Origin: Schizochytrium sp. CCTCC M209059
Lineage: Eukaryota > Sar > Bigyra > Thraustochytrida > Thraustochytriidae
Direction of reading: 5' to 3'
Length of the DNA: 64,000 bases
Assembly: GCA_000818945.1 (NCBI GenBank)
Contig: KN805422.1
Coordinates: forward strand, 62,001-126,000
In this document: piece after piece, positions 29,963 through 40,616 of the stretch
Layout: every line of letters starts with the position of its first letter
Position numbering within the stretch: the stretch's first letter is position 1
Translations under genes and position numbers: made by a program
Notes under the pieces: model-generated
The model's database searches: none
Told to the model about the DNA's origin: nothing
Seen by the model: the letters and a program-made list of their open reading frames with translations, nothing else

Positions 29963-32524
29963 TTATGCCACATCTTTGCCATCTTGGGCCCAATGATCCG
30001 GCTGCTTGTACGCCATGGAGACCATGTGATTCATGTAGCATCTGTAGAGGATGAGAAAGCAAGTAGGGAACGCGAAGAGGAGAAGCGCATACCATCCGAG
30101 CGGCTTTACGATATTGAGCGCATTGCCTCCAAGATCAGTTTCGATCGAATCACTCACCTCAAAGGAAACGAAGCAGTACGAACCCAAGAGCTGGAACATG
30201 TAGCACGACAACGTCATGCAGAGCGCCGAAAAGACGAGCATAAAGCGAAGAAAGTATCCCGAGTGTTCCCACGATGAGATCACCGTATACAACTTGTTTC
30301 GCCGTTCACTGTTGCGCTCGAGTTTGAGGACCTCCTCGTCTGGCGGGATCTGCATCAGCTCCTCGCGCTTTTCCACAGAGGTCTTTGCGATGAAGTGCAC
30401 TGCAATGAGCATGGCTCCTGCCTGCGTGACGACGGCCAAGGCTAGCGTCATGGTGGAGAGACTTGACCAAATGCCGCCCTCGTTGGCGCGCAGCAGCATC
30501 GCACCCGCCATGACGCAGGGCGCAATGAGAAAAATAATGGGCAAGGAGCCAATAAGCATGGAGACAAGCGAAAGGCGCAGAATACCCGTGGTAACTGAAG
30601 TAGGCCAGTCCGGGCCGCCGCAGAGGACCGATACTTTGGGCAAGGTGAGGCCAGGCTTCAGCAAGATCTCCCTGATCGCGCGCATCTCAATGCTGTTCAC
30701 GCCCACAAAGCTACGCACCCAGACGCGAGTCGAGGCCAGGTGTTCGCCAAAGTACTTTTGTTGAATGACAATGGCGAGCATCTTGAGCGAAAAGCAAATG
30801 GCCATGGTGAAAGCGATGCCTCCCCAAAAGCCCAATGTGGGCTCCGCGCCCGAAACGAGAATGATGCCGCCAGACACGTAAACGGGCACACCCGGAACGG
30901 GTGGCAAGAGAAACATGCAAATGCCCACGAGGAAGAAGATGATGGTCGTAATCCCAAAGGAAACCGAAGCGAGCTCGCCATTGAGCCATGACAGAAAGAG
31001 CGTGGTGAGGCGCGTGACGCCGACGGAAAAGAGAAAAAAGAGGACGCCCAGCCAAAGGACCTTGATCAAGACACTGGACCAACTCCATGCGCGGACCGAC
31101 TGAAACATTTCGTGCGCATTGGCGGTGATCATGTACGAGCGATGCTCGGGCTCGAGCGGCTTGGTGCAAGACCACATTTTGCGGTTTGCCTGGGTGAAGA
31201 CGCTGAGCACGAGGTACAAGAGAAAGACCGGGGAGATGAGCATGAGCATCATGGCTTTGACCCAGTCGGAGCTGGCGAACTCGAGTAGACGGTTTCCGAG
31301 CGGCGTCTGCATCAGATTCTGCGTGACTTTTGCCCAGCCAAAGACGGCAACAACAACAATGGCCGCAATGACGAGTGCAAGAAAGCCCAGGGCGAGCACC
31401 ATGTTGGTAATGGCCATCTCTGCGCCGGCGATTCCGGAGGCCATATAAATGCCGAGCAGGCCAAGCGAGACAAACATGAGAAATGCCTGCGCGAGGGGGT
31501 CCATGGACCGCGAGTTTGCAGTCGCCGAGCGCGATTGCTCCAGAGCGCGAGCAATAAAGTAGAGCACGCCGGAAAAGGTGAAGGCCCAAAGGGAGAGGAT
31601 GAAGGGCAACAGCCAGAGCACGAATGCACTCGTGCATCCCGCCACGATAGCATCAGCCTCGGCGTAGGCCTCGGCGCTCAAGGAGCTAATGGCTTCATCG
31701 GTCAGGTCGTCCAGGGTAATCGTCGAGGTGGAGTTCTCGAGGGAGCAGTCCATGCGCTTGTAAAAGCCCACGCGCGTTTTCAGGTCCCACCAGTTGTCCT
31801 CGACGATGATCCAGCTGAGCCACAGACCGAGCGCAAGCGCAAAGACAAGCCATAGACCGGCGCACAGGGCGTTGAGAAGGTGCACGGCGTCCATGCGCGT
31901 AAAAATGGTGACCTTGAGACTGAGAAAGAGAAAGGGGGCGCCAAAGAGGAAGACGGCAATGGGGGCCACGACGTAGTCGCGCGTGGCCAGCAGCATGGCG
32001 GTCGAGAAGCCCAAGACCGTTCCCGCGACGAGCAGAATGCCGAGGTACATCCAGGGTCCTCTCCAAAACCGCACGTCGAAGACATAGAGAAAGGTGGCGG
32101 CGGCGAGCGAGCCCAAGAACACAGAAGGAAAGAGGTTGTACACGCTGCTGAGCCCGACATAGATGGTTTCTCCGAGGCAGTACGGGAGTCCGCTAAAGAG
32201 GAAGAGGAAGAGGACTGCGGTGGCGATGACCAGGAGCACGATGAAGACCTGCTGGGGGAGCGTCGCCGCTTCGCCTTTTTCCAGGATGATGGACCCCTGG
32301 CGCTCGAGCGCACTGTTGATGGACCTGACCGAAGCCCTCTTGTCCACGGGGTCTTCCTCCGCGAGGCCGACCTGTCGCGCGCTGGCGCCCATGGTCGCGG
32401 TCTTTTCGTCGCTTTGCGTCTCCACGAAGCTGGTGCTCCCGCTCTCCGACGAGTCCGCGCCCACGCTCTCGTCGCTGCCGGGCCTGCGCGCCCGATCGGA
32501 GTCTGCGTTGGCGGCGAGGGACAT
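29963..32524 (-). CDS. Polytopic membrane protein with VTT/DedA-like (SNARE-associated) segment
   Basis: 853 aa from the first ATG (32522-32524, MSLAANADSD); the open frame extends upstream only through a GTG. After a Ser/Asp-rich cytosolic N-terminus (about 100 residues) come roughly 14-16 hydrophobic segments. In the middle, FLLPPVPGVPVYVSGG and LGFWGGIAFTMAICFSLKML look like the VTT/DedA (SNARE-associated Golgi) signature, where a Pro-Gly re-entrant loop is followed by a Gly-rich helix. In eukaryotes VTT proteins such as TMEM41B/VMP1 are ER lipid scramblases; DedA proteins transport lipid carriers. This protein is much larger than those (about 250-450 aa) and has extra membrane segments on both sides. 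Function is therefore inferred for the middle only; the rest is unrecognised. It is next to, but probably not part of, the nitrate cluster. Confidence 0.7.
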   Translation of the reverse strand: MSLAANADSDRARRPGSDESVGADSSESGSTSFVETQSDEKTATMGASARQVGLAEEDPVDKRASVRSINSALERQGSIILEKGEAATLPQQVFIVLLVIATAVLFLFLFSGLPYCLGETIYVGLSSVYNLFPSVFLGSLAAATFLYVFDVRFWRGPWMYLGILLVAGTVLGFSTAMLLATRDYVVAPIAVFLFGAPFLFLSLKVTIFTRMDAVHLLNALCAGLWLVFALALGLWLSWIIVEDNWWDLKTRVGFYKRMDCSLENSTSTITLDDLTDEAISSLSAEAYAEADAIVAGCTSAFVLWLLPFILSLWAFTFSGVLYFIARALEQSRSATANSRSMDPLAQAFLMFVSLGLLGIYMASGIAGAEMAITNMVLALGFLALVIAAIVVVAVFGWAKVTQNLMQTPLGNRLLEFASSDWVKAMMLMLISPVFLLYLVLSVFTQANRKMWSCTKPLEPEHRSYMITANAHEMFQSVRAWSWSSVLIKVLWLGVLFFLFSVGVTRLTTLFLSWLNGELASVSFGITTIIFFLVGICMFLLPPVPGVPVYVSGGIILVSGAEPTLGFWGGIAFTMAICFSLKMLAIVIQQKYFGEHLASTRVWVRSFVGVNSIEMRAIREILLKPGLTLPKVSVLCGGPDWPTSVTTGILRLSLVSMLIGSLPIIFLIAPCVMAGAMLLRANEGGIWSSLSTMTLALAVVTQAGAMLIAVHFIAKTSVEKREELMQIPPDEEVLKLERNSERRNKLYTVISSWEHSGYFLRFMLVFSALCMTLSCYMFQLLGSYCFVSFEVSDSIETDLGGNALNIVKPLGWYALLLFAFPTCFLILYRCYMNHMVSMAYKQPDHWAQDGKDVA

Positions 32525-35174
32525 GTGTGTCTCTCTCTTACCCGCTGGCCGCCTGCTGGCCGCCGCGGCTATTCGCAGCGCGTGTTCGTGCACGCACAGT
32601 CAGACAGAAGGATAAGTGACAAGAAAAAAGGAAAGTCAGTCAGTCGGTCGCGCAAACAGACAGACAGACGCTCTCTCTCAACGAAAGACAGGAAGGAAGG
32701 AAGACGAGAGGCGGCCTCGAGCGCACACCCCGCCCGTGGTTAGGACAGGACTCCTTGCTGGCAGGCAGCTCTTGCCTTTTTTTTATTACCTTCTCGTCCT
32801 CTTTCGCCGCGTCGCAGCCAGGGCAGCGGCTGGTCGGCTGGCAGCCGCGTCCGTGGCTTGTCTTGGCTTGCCTTGGCTTGGCGTGGCTTGGCGTGGCTTG
32901 TTTTGGCGTGGCTCAGACAAACAGACAGCCAGTGTGCGGGACGTCGCTGGCAGACTAACCGACCTTGGCCGGCACGGAGCAGAGTCCCCGACCTCGACAG
33001 CGTGCGTGGAGCAGCGCAGCCGAGAAGAAACGGGTGCAGAGCGCGAAAGGTACTGACAGTGAGCGAGCGATTGAGCGAGCGAGTGGTTGTTTGGTTTGTG
33101 CGGGCAGACAGACAAGAGTGCAAGGTGCGCGAGAGATGCTCGGCGTAAATGCTCAAAAGATCAAATGATCTTTGCGATCGGAGGTTTTTCTTCGTGATGG
33201 ACCCGCACGATACTTTCGACGACGAGGAGACTTTTTTTTCTAGGATCGCGTGCACGGAGGATCAAACGTGATGGCTTCGGGCGTCACTGTGCTGCGAAAC
33301 CTTCAAGTTCACAATGATTGGAAAGCCAAATAATTGTCGCAGGGGATCAGTCAGTTTCAAAGTCAGTCAGAGTGCGTACCATCTCCCTCTCTGTGCCGCA
33401 CTGGACACTCTCTCCCATATTATGGGCATAGCAAATGAGGTGTGTTCGCAGCAGCGCTGCAACAAGTAGACGACGCCCTACCCGCAGCCTAGCACCTCAC
33501 GAGCCAGCGTCGTGTCTGAAAAAGGTGTGCGCTGGCCGGCTCCCCAGTGACAGACACGGCGCGTGTGTCCCCCATCCGTTCCTCTTACCTTACAGTGATG
33601 AACGCTACGGAACGTTCTCTCGTTCCAACCGCGCCGAGGGGACGGAACGCGTCCGTCCTCGCGTTCCAACTCCGGGCGTTCTCCTGGAGGTACCCGTTCT
33701 ATTCCCGCTGCGGCTGCTGCGACCGCGTTGTGCAGTTCCCGCTGCGTTGTCCCGAGATCGGGTTGGGGCTGGCTCGGTTGGGTTGGTTGATCGATGCCGA
33801 CGGCAAGCAGGCAGCGCGGGCGAGGCAGCGAGACGCCGGCGGGCGCTTGCGCCTGGGCTCGGACCGCCGCCGGCCTGCTGCTTGCTTGCTCGTGCCTGCG
33901 AGGGCGCCTCGGTTCGACCGACCGCCCGCCCGCCCGCTGGGAGCAGGGATGGACGAGGAGGATGCGAGTTTTTTTCTTGCTATCTATCTGCTGCGCTGCA
34001 GCTGCGTGCTCGCTTCTCCAGGTCCCACGGCTCGCAGCCGCGCCGACGATGCGACTGCGCGGGAAGGGGGAAAGGCAGCCAGGCAGGCAGCCAGGCAGGG
34101 GAAGCGGGGGCGCGCCGCGAGCCTCGACGCGACGCGTGCTGCGCAGAGCGGTGCACGGCGGCGCTGCAGACGGGGTTGGTTGTTTGCTTTTGCGGGTTGG
34201 CTGCCAAGGAAGGAACTTGAAGAGCGAGCGAGTATGGGCCGCTGCCACTCGTCGGTCTTTCTTCCCTCGCTTCTATCTCTTCTTTAGAAGTTATATAACA
34301 TAATGGATGCTAATAGACAGCAAGTTCGCACGCGCCGCTCTGCGTTCGATGCGAGGACGCTCGTCGACGAGGTACGCGACCCCCCTTTGCACGGTACGCG
34401 AGCCAGCCAGAGACATGCGCAGAGAGAGATGGCGAGCTCGTCGGATGATCTAGCGCTGCGACAGGGCTGATTGATGGACCAGGACCCAACGCGTTAGGGA
34501 GACAGGCCGCATAGGTTATATATTTCATCTGTGACCAAGTATACGTGCATCGCTTGCTCATAGACAACCTGGCTACCTACGATGTGTTGTGTTTGTGACC
34601 GACCGGTGACACAAGACGCGCAAAAATCAAGCCAGTTGAGCGTGTCCCGGACCGAAAATTCAAGTTCTTTCTTCTTTAATGCTTGCTTCTTGTGGGCTAT
34701 CGTGCTTATACCTATCTGCCTGACGAGGCCGACTCGAAATCGCAAGGTTGTGGTTGGGGTAGGCAAGAGACCAAGGGAAAGAGGAAAACAGAGAGAAAGC
34801 CGTCATTGGTCGTCGACTCATGAATACGAAGCTATCTCTTCCTTCTCGCTTCAACCGCAAGGACTCTCATGTCAAAACTTTCCTTCGCAGCTACGATGTC
34901 AAACCAGAGCCTATACTTTTAAAATAGAAGGCATGGTGGAGATCATGACGACAACAACGAAACGAAGTTAAATTCGGCTGGCTCCCCATTGCCGACTCAG
35001 CTCCATTCTCCTGGTAAGGCAATGCATCGACTCACGAGATCGATGATGATGAGGATCACACCGTAAGCAAGGATAGAAACTATGTTTGGCTTGACATCAA
35101 AAAGAAAAAGAAGAAATTCTAAAAAAGCTTTGGCTCTACATTGGCAACTCAAATCCACACTCCTAACGGTGCGT
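32525..35174. other. 2.65-kb spacer without a recognisable gene
   Basis: Includes CTTGG/GCTTGGCGTG runs (about 32860-32910), CAGA and GAGC runs and GC-rich stretches. Frames at 33435-34303 (plus) and 33478-34248 (minus) overlap, are Arg/Ala-rich and have no domain. The left end should contain the membrane-protein promoter and the right end the DnaJ 3' flank. No RNA gene seen. Confidence 0.55.
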
Positions 35175-36527
35175 CTACTTGCTCTTTTGCTTCTTGGCCT
35201 CCTCCTCCTCCTGAAACTCCTTCATGAGCTCGCGCTGACGGTCCGTGAGCTCCGTAGGCATTTCAACCTCAATCTTAACAAAGTGGTCACCTCGCGCGCC
35301 GGGGCGATTCACCTGGGAAATACCCTTGTTGCGCAGACGGTGCGTCTCACCATTGTTCACACCCGTGGCCACCTTGAGGTCAATCTCGCCGTCGAGTGTC
35401 CGCACGGGAACCTTGCCGCCCAAGACAGCCTGAGCCAGCGAAATTGTGCAGTCCGTGTAAACATCGGCGCCGCGGCGACGAAAATACTTGTCTGGCAGCA
35501 CGCCAAACTCAATCACCAAGTTTCCCGGTCGCCCGCCGCGAACGCCGGCGCTGCCGAGGCCAGCGCGTGTCATGGTCATGCCATTGTCCACGCCAGCGGG
35601 AATTTCCAGCTCCATGGTTTGCCGCTGATCCTTTTCAACGCCAGAACCCGAACATGTAGAGCATTTGTTCTTAATCGTGCGACCTGCGCCCTGGCACACC
35701 TCGCAGGCCGTAGGGACCTGAATGAAGCCGCCCACCAAGCTCATACGGACGCCCTGCCCATTGCATGCTGAGCAGGTCTTGTAGTCCGGTGACTCGCCCT
35801 TCTTTGCGCCAGAGCCACTGCACGAAGAGCACTTGATGTCTGCCAAATAGTTGACGGTCTTAGTCGTACCACGAACCGCCTCATCGAACGTAAGGTTCAC
35901 GCGGATTCCGAGATCCTCGCCGGCAGTGTTCGCCGCGCGACCGCCGCCCTGCTGCGAAAAGCCGCCCGAGAAGAAATCCTCGAAGCCGCCAAAGCCGCCG
36001 CCGCCGCCGAAGCCACCAAAACCTCCGCCTCCACCGCCGCCGCCCATGTTCTCAAAGTTTGGCCCAAAGTTGTCATACGCTTGGCGCTTTTCCGGGTTCG
36101 AAAGCACCTCGTACGCTTGCGTGATTTCCTGAAAGCGCGCCGTGGCATCCTCTTCTGAGCTCGAGTCTGGGTGGTACTTTTTGGCGAGCTCGCGGTAGCG
36201 CTTCTTGAGCGTCTTCTCGTCGGCGTCGCGCCCCACGCCGAGGACCTCGTAATAGTCTTTGTTGAGTAACCGCGACGAACCGTGGAACCCTCGCCTCCAC
36301 GAGTTCGTGGCGCCGCCGCCACCGCTGCTGCCGCCTGAAGACTGCAGTATCGAGGCCAGAGGTCTGCTCCCGGCGCCACTCCTCGCGGCCGACCTGGCCT
36401 CTGCGCCCGCTGCCCTCCTCGCGCCGCTCTGCGCGAGGCCCTGCTGCGCCGTCAGCGACGCGAGCTCTCGCTTCTGCGCCGCCGCGCACGACGAGCAGAC
36501 CTGCCGCGCCGCGGGTCTGGCCCACAT
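35175..36527 (-). CDS. Mitochondrial type I DnaJ/Hsp40 co-chaperone (Mdj1/Tid1-like)
   Basis: 450 aa. Stimulates mitochondrial Hsp70 and binds unfolded protein. N-terminal about 85 residues are Arg/Ala/Ser-rich with almost no acids (MWARPAARQVCSSCAAAQKR...), a typical matrix-targeting leader, ending near RRGFHGSSRLLNK. Then the J domain (DYYEVLGVGRDADEKTLKK, catalytic HPD in KYHPDSSSEE), a Gly/Phe-rich linker (GGGGGGGFGGFGG...), four CxxCxGxG zinc repeats (CSSCSGSG, CSACNGQG, CEVCQGAG, CSTCSGSG), the C-terminal substrate-binding beta domains (LEIPAGVDNGMTM; ISLAQAVLGGKVPV) and a Glu/Lys-rich tail. All elements of a functional class A J-protein are present. Intronless. Confidence 0.96.
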   Translation of the reverse strand: MWARPAARQVCSSCAAAQKRELASLTAQQGLAQSGARRAAGAEARSAARSGAGSRPLASILQSSGGSSGGGGATNSWRRGFHGSSRLLNKDYYEVLGVGRDADEKTLKKRYRELAKKYHPDSSSEEDATARFQEITQAYEVLSNPEKRQAYDNFGPNFENMGGGGGGGGFGGFGGGGGFGGFEDFFSGGFSQQGGGRAANTAGEDLGIRVNLTFDEAVRGTTKTVNYLADIKCSSCSGSGAKKGESPDYKTCSACNGQGVRMSLVGGFIQVPTACEVCQGAGRTIKNKCSTCSGSGVEKDQRQTMELEIPAGVDNGMTMTRAGLGSAGVRGGRPGNLVIEFGVLPDKYFRRRGADVYTDCTISLAQAVLGGKVPVRTLDGEIDLKVATGVNNGETHRLRNKGISQVNRPGARGDHFVKIEVEMPTELTDRQRELMKEFQEEEEAKKQKSK

Positions 36528-38138
36528 CTCCTCCTATCTGATCGCGCGCGCGCTCGCCCACGCGCTCGCCCACGCGCTCGCCCGCGCGCGCACGCACGCA
36601 CGCACGCACGCGCTCGCACGCACGCCCGCACGCCCTGCCCTGCCCTGCCCTGCCCTGCCCTGCCGCCGCTCGCGAGGATCCCGCTCTGCTCGCCCTCCGC
36701 GAGCGCCTCCTCGGCGCCTTCGCGATTCTTCGCCTCGCAGCCACCCACCCACTGCACTGCACGCACCGCGCGCTCTGCACTGCACGCCCGGGCCCGGGTC
36801 GGGTCGGGATGCGCGCTCTCTCGCGCGGGGCTCTGCTGCGCTCGCGCGCGCGCGCGGGCGGTCGGGCGGGCTGAGCTCGCTCGCTCGCTCGCTCGCGCGC
36901 GGCGACGACGCGCGGGAAAGCTTTTCTTGCTGCTGCGATGGGCTGCGGCTCTCCGATTCGACGTCTCGTCTCGATCGACTTGTCTCGTCTCGATCGACTT
37001 GTCTCGACTCGTCTCGATCGACTTGGCTCGACTCGTCTCGTCTCCGAGGCGCCGTCGCCTTCGAGCTGTTATGCGCCTCTTCCCGGCCGGCGAGCTGGCT
37101 GGCTGGCTGGCTGGCTGGAGAGCAATCTCGTGCGGCTGCTGCACTGCCGTCGATGGTGGGATGGATCCCCGCGAAGAAGAACTCGATGGCTTTTCGGGAT
37201 CCGAGGGCGGTCGCGAGGCCGCTGCAGCTGCGAATGGCGGCACGTGCAGCAGGTTTGGCGACCACAGGCCATATCACAGAGGCGACGACTGGGACGGAAG
37301 CTCAGAGCAAGCCTGTCGCTGTCGCGTGCGGTCACAGCTTATTACTTTGGCCGCCTGCCCGCCCGCACGCACGCACGCACGATCAGCCCTGGGACGCATT
37401 AAGAACCAAGACCTCGTCTACATCTATCTGCTCGCGCCGAGTCTTCGTTGCCGTCGCGGCGTTACCTGAGAGGTGAAGACAGGCGACTGAGGGCTGGCTG
37501 TCAACGAGACAGACGTGCATGTCTGGTCGACGGTGAGCGACCATCAGCAGCAGCAGCAGCAGTAGCAGCAGCAGCAGCAGCCAGCAGGCACAAGTTTTCC
37601 ACAAGTCGCCAACTGGCGTGTCTCACCGGTCATCTTGGGTGCGGCGACGATGCCAGTAGAGAGCAGCAGCTAGCTTCCTTGGGAGCCGCCTTTTGTGGTA
37701 TATATATGTATACAATGCCTTTAGCCATATACTCTACTTGCGCGCCGCAGTTGCTTCACTTCGATGCCCATCACAAGTGCAGAAAACAGCCACTCACCTG
37801 GGCTCGCGCCTTCGCGCCTTCCCAACTTGTCAGCAACAACGTGACAGGCAGACGAACAACAAGGTCCGCTGCCGTGCGCGCGCGCAGCACCGCCTGCGCC
37901 CAGCCAGACGTCCATCCGCCACACGTCGCGCCCGGCGCCCGAAACCCAAACCAGGCTAGGTCTGCGAGCCTGCGTGCCTTGACTCTCGTCGGCCAGTCTC
38001 ACTGTCAAGTTTTGACCGTCGGAGAGAAGGCCAAGTAGGCTACGAACGACTCCAACGCGACAGCGCGCCGAGCAGAAAACGCTGGCCGCGCGGAGACAAA
38101 CGCCCACGCAGACGCGCAAGCTCGGCGTCGCAGCAGCC
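36528..38138. other. 1.6-kb divergent spacer between DnaJ and the AAAP transporter
   Basis: Contains ACGC at about 36590-36625, CCCTG at about 36632-36662, TCTCG-derived repeats at 36964-37046, CTGG at about 37095-37120, ACGC at 37365-37382 and AGC at about 37548-37582. Overlapping long frames on both strands are Arg/Ser-rich without domains. No gene called. Confidence 0.6.
36964..37046. repeat. Higher-order TCTCG repeat with 19/24-bp units
   Basis: Three successive units each ending in CTCGATCGACTTG, spaced 19 and 24 bp apart, followed by further TCTCG words. A related TCGAATCGAG array occurs at 17878-17928. Confidence 0.8.
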
Positions 38139-39857
38139 ATGCTCGAGGGCGAGGAGGACCGCGCCAGCCTCCACCCCAGGCGGAGCGCAGCGTCTCGGAA
38201 ACGGAGCCAAAACGGCATGGAGCTGTCCAGCGTCGGCACCGCCGCAAACGGCGGCGGCAGCGGCAGCAGGCCGCCGCGACCGGAACCCTCGCTTGCCAAC
38301 GGGTCCAGCGGGGCTTACGCGTACGCTTCCACGCAAAACAGAGACTTTGACGACGCCGCCAGCGCCCAGTCCATGCACAGCTGGGATGGAAGACGGGGCA
38401 GCTTTGACCTCAATCGCGCCGACAGCAGCGGCAGCGGCTATGGCGAGTCCGACGCATTCAGAGCCTCCGCACCCAAAGAATTTGATCCTGAACCCCATCG
38501 CGAGACCAGCTTTGACGATTACGATGACAAAGATGACGTCAGTCTCGACCTCAACGGCGCCGACGACGATGACAACCGTCTCGGAGGCGACGACGACGAC
38601 GAGCGCAAGAGCAAGCTCGCGCGCGAAGACACGGTCGCCCCGGCCATGCTCAACTCGGACCGATCTACCGCGGCGCACATGTTCATCTCCTTTGTTGGAG
38701 CTGGCGTCCTTGGCTTGCCCTACGCCTTTATGAAAACGGGTTTGCTCGGTTCTGTCCTCGTCGTATCCATCGTCGGGTCCATGTCCACCTACTCCATGTC
38801 CATTCTCGTCGACTGTAAGATCCAGCTGCAGCAGCAGGGTAAACTCATTCGCGGCTACGGCGACATCGCCTTTGGCGTACTCGGGAGCACAGGTTCCAGT
38901 GTGGTCGACTTTTTACTCATTCTCACACAGGTCGCCTTTTGCTGCGCTTACATCCTCTTTATCGGCGAAAATGTGCATAGCGTCATGCCATCCTTTTCGA
39001 ATTCGACAATCATCCTCCTGACGATCCCCGGGCTCTCGCTATTGGCCCTCTTCCGCCACATCAAGCATCTTTCCCCCTTTGCCCTCGTTGCCGACGTCGC
39101 CAACATCTTGGGCATGCTCGTCGTCATCTCCTTTGACGTGGAGGTCTTTCGCGAACACGAGACTCATATGCAGTCACCCCTGCGCGATGTCGTTTTTGGA
39201 ATCGTGTTCGCCAATCTTCCGTACTTTTTTGGCGTCGCAATCTACTGCTATGAGGGCGTAGGCGTCATTCTCAACATTCAAGAGTCCATGCAGAACAAGA
39301 CGAACTTTAGAAGAATTCTCGTCACGACCATGACCGCCGTCACCATGGTCTATGTTGTTTTTGGCTCACTTGGCTACATTGCCTATGGCGCAGCCACGAA
39401 GGAGATCATCACCCTCAACCTTGGGGCCGGTGTCCCAACCAAGGTTGTCAAACTTGCTCTTTCAACTGGCCTCTTCTTTACCTTTCCGCTCATGATGTTC
39501 CCCGTGTACACCATTATCGAGACCTCGCCTCTCATGGTTCACCAGTCGCAGTGTGTCAAGAGTGTTGCTCGCGTTGTCATTGTTTTCGGAGCCGTCTTTA
39601 TCGCCATCGGAATTCCCAACTTTGGCGACTTCATTTCGCTCGTTGGCGCTGGCGCCTGTGCCCTTTTGGCCCTGGTGTTGCCCGCCTACTTCCACCTTCG
39701 CATTTGCGCCGCGCAAATGTCCAAAATGGGTTTTGTCGTTGACGTGACCATCATCGTCGTAGGCACCATCCTTGGTATTATTGGCACCATTCATGCGGGC
39801 CAAGAGCTTTTTTCCAAGCTGGGGCCCGATGCTACGTCTTCTCCAAGCTCACCCTGA
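38139..39857 (+). CDS. Amino acid/auxin permease (AAAP, SLC36/38-like) transporter
   Basis: 572 aa. The first about 180 residues are hydrophilic, with Ser/Gly-rich and then Asp-rich runs (cytosolic). About 11 hydrophobic segments follow. The start of the transmembrane part, STAAHMFISFVGAGVLGLPY, is the classic AAAP first-helix signature (unwound G-A-G in helix 1). Also seen: SMSTYSMSILVDCKIQL, YGDIAFGVLGSTG, FFGVAIYCYEGVGVILNIQ (helix 6 of vacuolar/lysosomal SLC36-type members), FGSLGYIAYG and ITLNLGAG. Members export or import neutral amino acids across plasma or vacuolar/lysosomal membranes. Substrate and membrane cannot be set from sequence. Intronless. Confidence 0.9.
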   Translation: MLEGEEDRASLHPRRSAASRKRSQNGMELSSVGTAANGGGSGSRPPRPEPSLANGSSGAYAYASTQNRDFDDAASAQSMHSWDGRRGSFDLNRADSSGSGYGESDAFRASAPKEFDPEPHRETSFDDYDDKDDVSLDLNGADDDDNRLGGDDDDERKSKLAREDTVAPAMLNSDRSTAAHMFISFVGAGVLGLPYAFMKTGLLGSVLVVSIVGSMSTYSMSILVDCKIQLQQQGKLIRGYGDIAFGVLGSTGSSVVDFLLILTQVAFCCAYILFIGENVHSVMPSFSNSTIILLTIPGLSLLALFRHIKHLSPFALVADVANILGMLVVISFDVEVFREHETHMQSPLRDVVFGIVFANLPYFFGVAIYCYEGVGVILNIQESMQNKTNFRRILVTTMTAVTMVYVVFGSLGYIAYGAATKEIITLNLGAGVPTKVVKLALSTGLFFTFPLMMFPVYTIIETSPLMVHQSQCVKSVARVVIVFGAVFIAIGIPNFGDFISLVGAGACALLALVLPAYFHLRICAAQMSKMGFVVDVTIIVVGTILGIIGTIHAGQELFSKLGPDATSSPSSP

Positions 39858-40225
39858 CCTCTTCATTCACGGCTCAGAACATGAGAGCAAAGTGCTTGCT
39901 GCCTTGCTTCTGGCACCATTCTGCGAAAGGAAATCCGAAGAAAGGAAAAGTCTTTTCAATGATAGGTGGCAGGCAGACTGGGTTCCATCGGTTATCGTGG
40001 TGGACCTGTGCATTCCTCTCCTCATAAGCAATGTGTCACAGACGCTGTCTTTGACAAATGCGGTGCAAGCGAGGAGATCTGCCCAATCGGTGCGCTCTTC
40101 GGTTGTTTTTAATCTTAGAACGGGCGCACTGCCTGATGGATGGATTGACTGATTGATCAATAAGGTCGAAGACCTCAAACAACAAGGTTGTCGACCTTTC
40201 TTGAAATTTGAAGCCCCCCCCCCCC

Positions 40226-40269
<44 letters not shown>

Positions 40270-40616
40270 AAAAATTTTTTTTCTCAATTTCTTTTCTGTC
40301 TGACTGTGAGTACCCTTACCGAGTGTTTTTTTTTTAAGGACAAGGAAACTATGGCGTGGTATGTTACAGATAAAAAATCTATCCAACAAAGGCCTTGCCG
40401 AACTGTATTTATCAACAAGTTATCAGCAGCAGCGCTCCAATGTATGTTGTAGGGTGCTGAGAAACGATGGAGTTCGATAAGTTACTTAGTTGCTAAACGG
40501 GTTGACTAGGGAGAACCGAGATCGATGACACCATTTCCAGGTCTGACGTGCCAGCGATTCTTCATGGGACGCGCGGAAACGAAAAAAAGTTATTCGTCCA
40601 CAACATCCGCCGCAGC
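39858..40616. other. Spacer between convergent AAAP and TANGO2 genes
   Basis: Both 3' flanks. It contains a small inverted repeat (AAGGTCGA ... TCGACCTT, about 40163-40200) directly before a poly-C/poly-A tract. No gene seen; frames through the poly-A tract are Lys or Phe homopolymers. Confidence 0.65.
40214..40268 (+). repeat. C13-A42 homopolymer tract
   Basis: Thirteen C followed by about 42 A, then more A/T-rich sequence. Length is likely unreliable in the assembly. Confidence 0.9.

Noticed and set aside
33435..34303. Overlapping long frames on both strands in the spacer before DnaJ
   Set aside because: Ala/Arg/Gly-rich, no domain, and both strands equally open, as expected for GC-rich non-coding DNA.
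36259..37476. 405-codon plus-strand frame opposite the DnaJ leader
   Set aside because: Antisense to a certain DnaJ gene and then through TCTCG and CTGG repeats; no domain.
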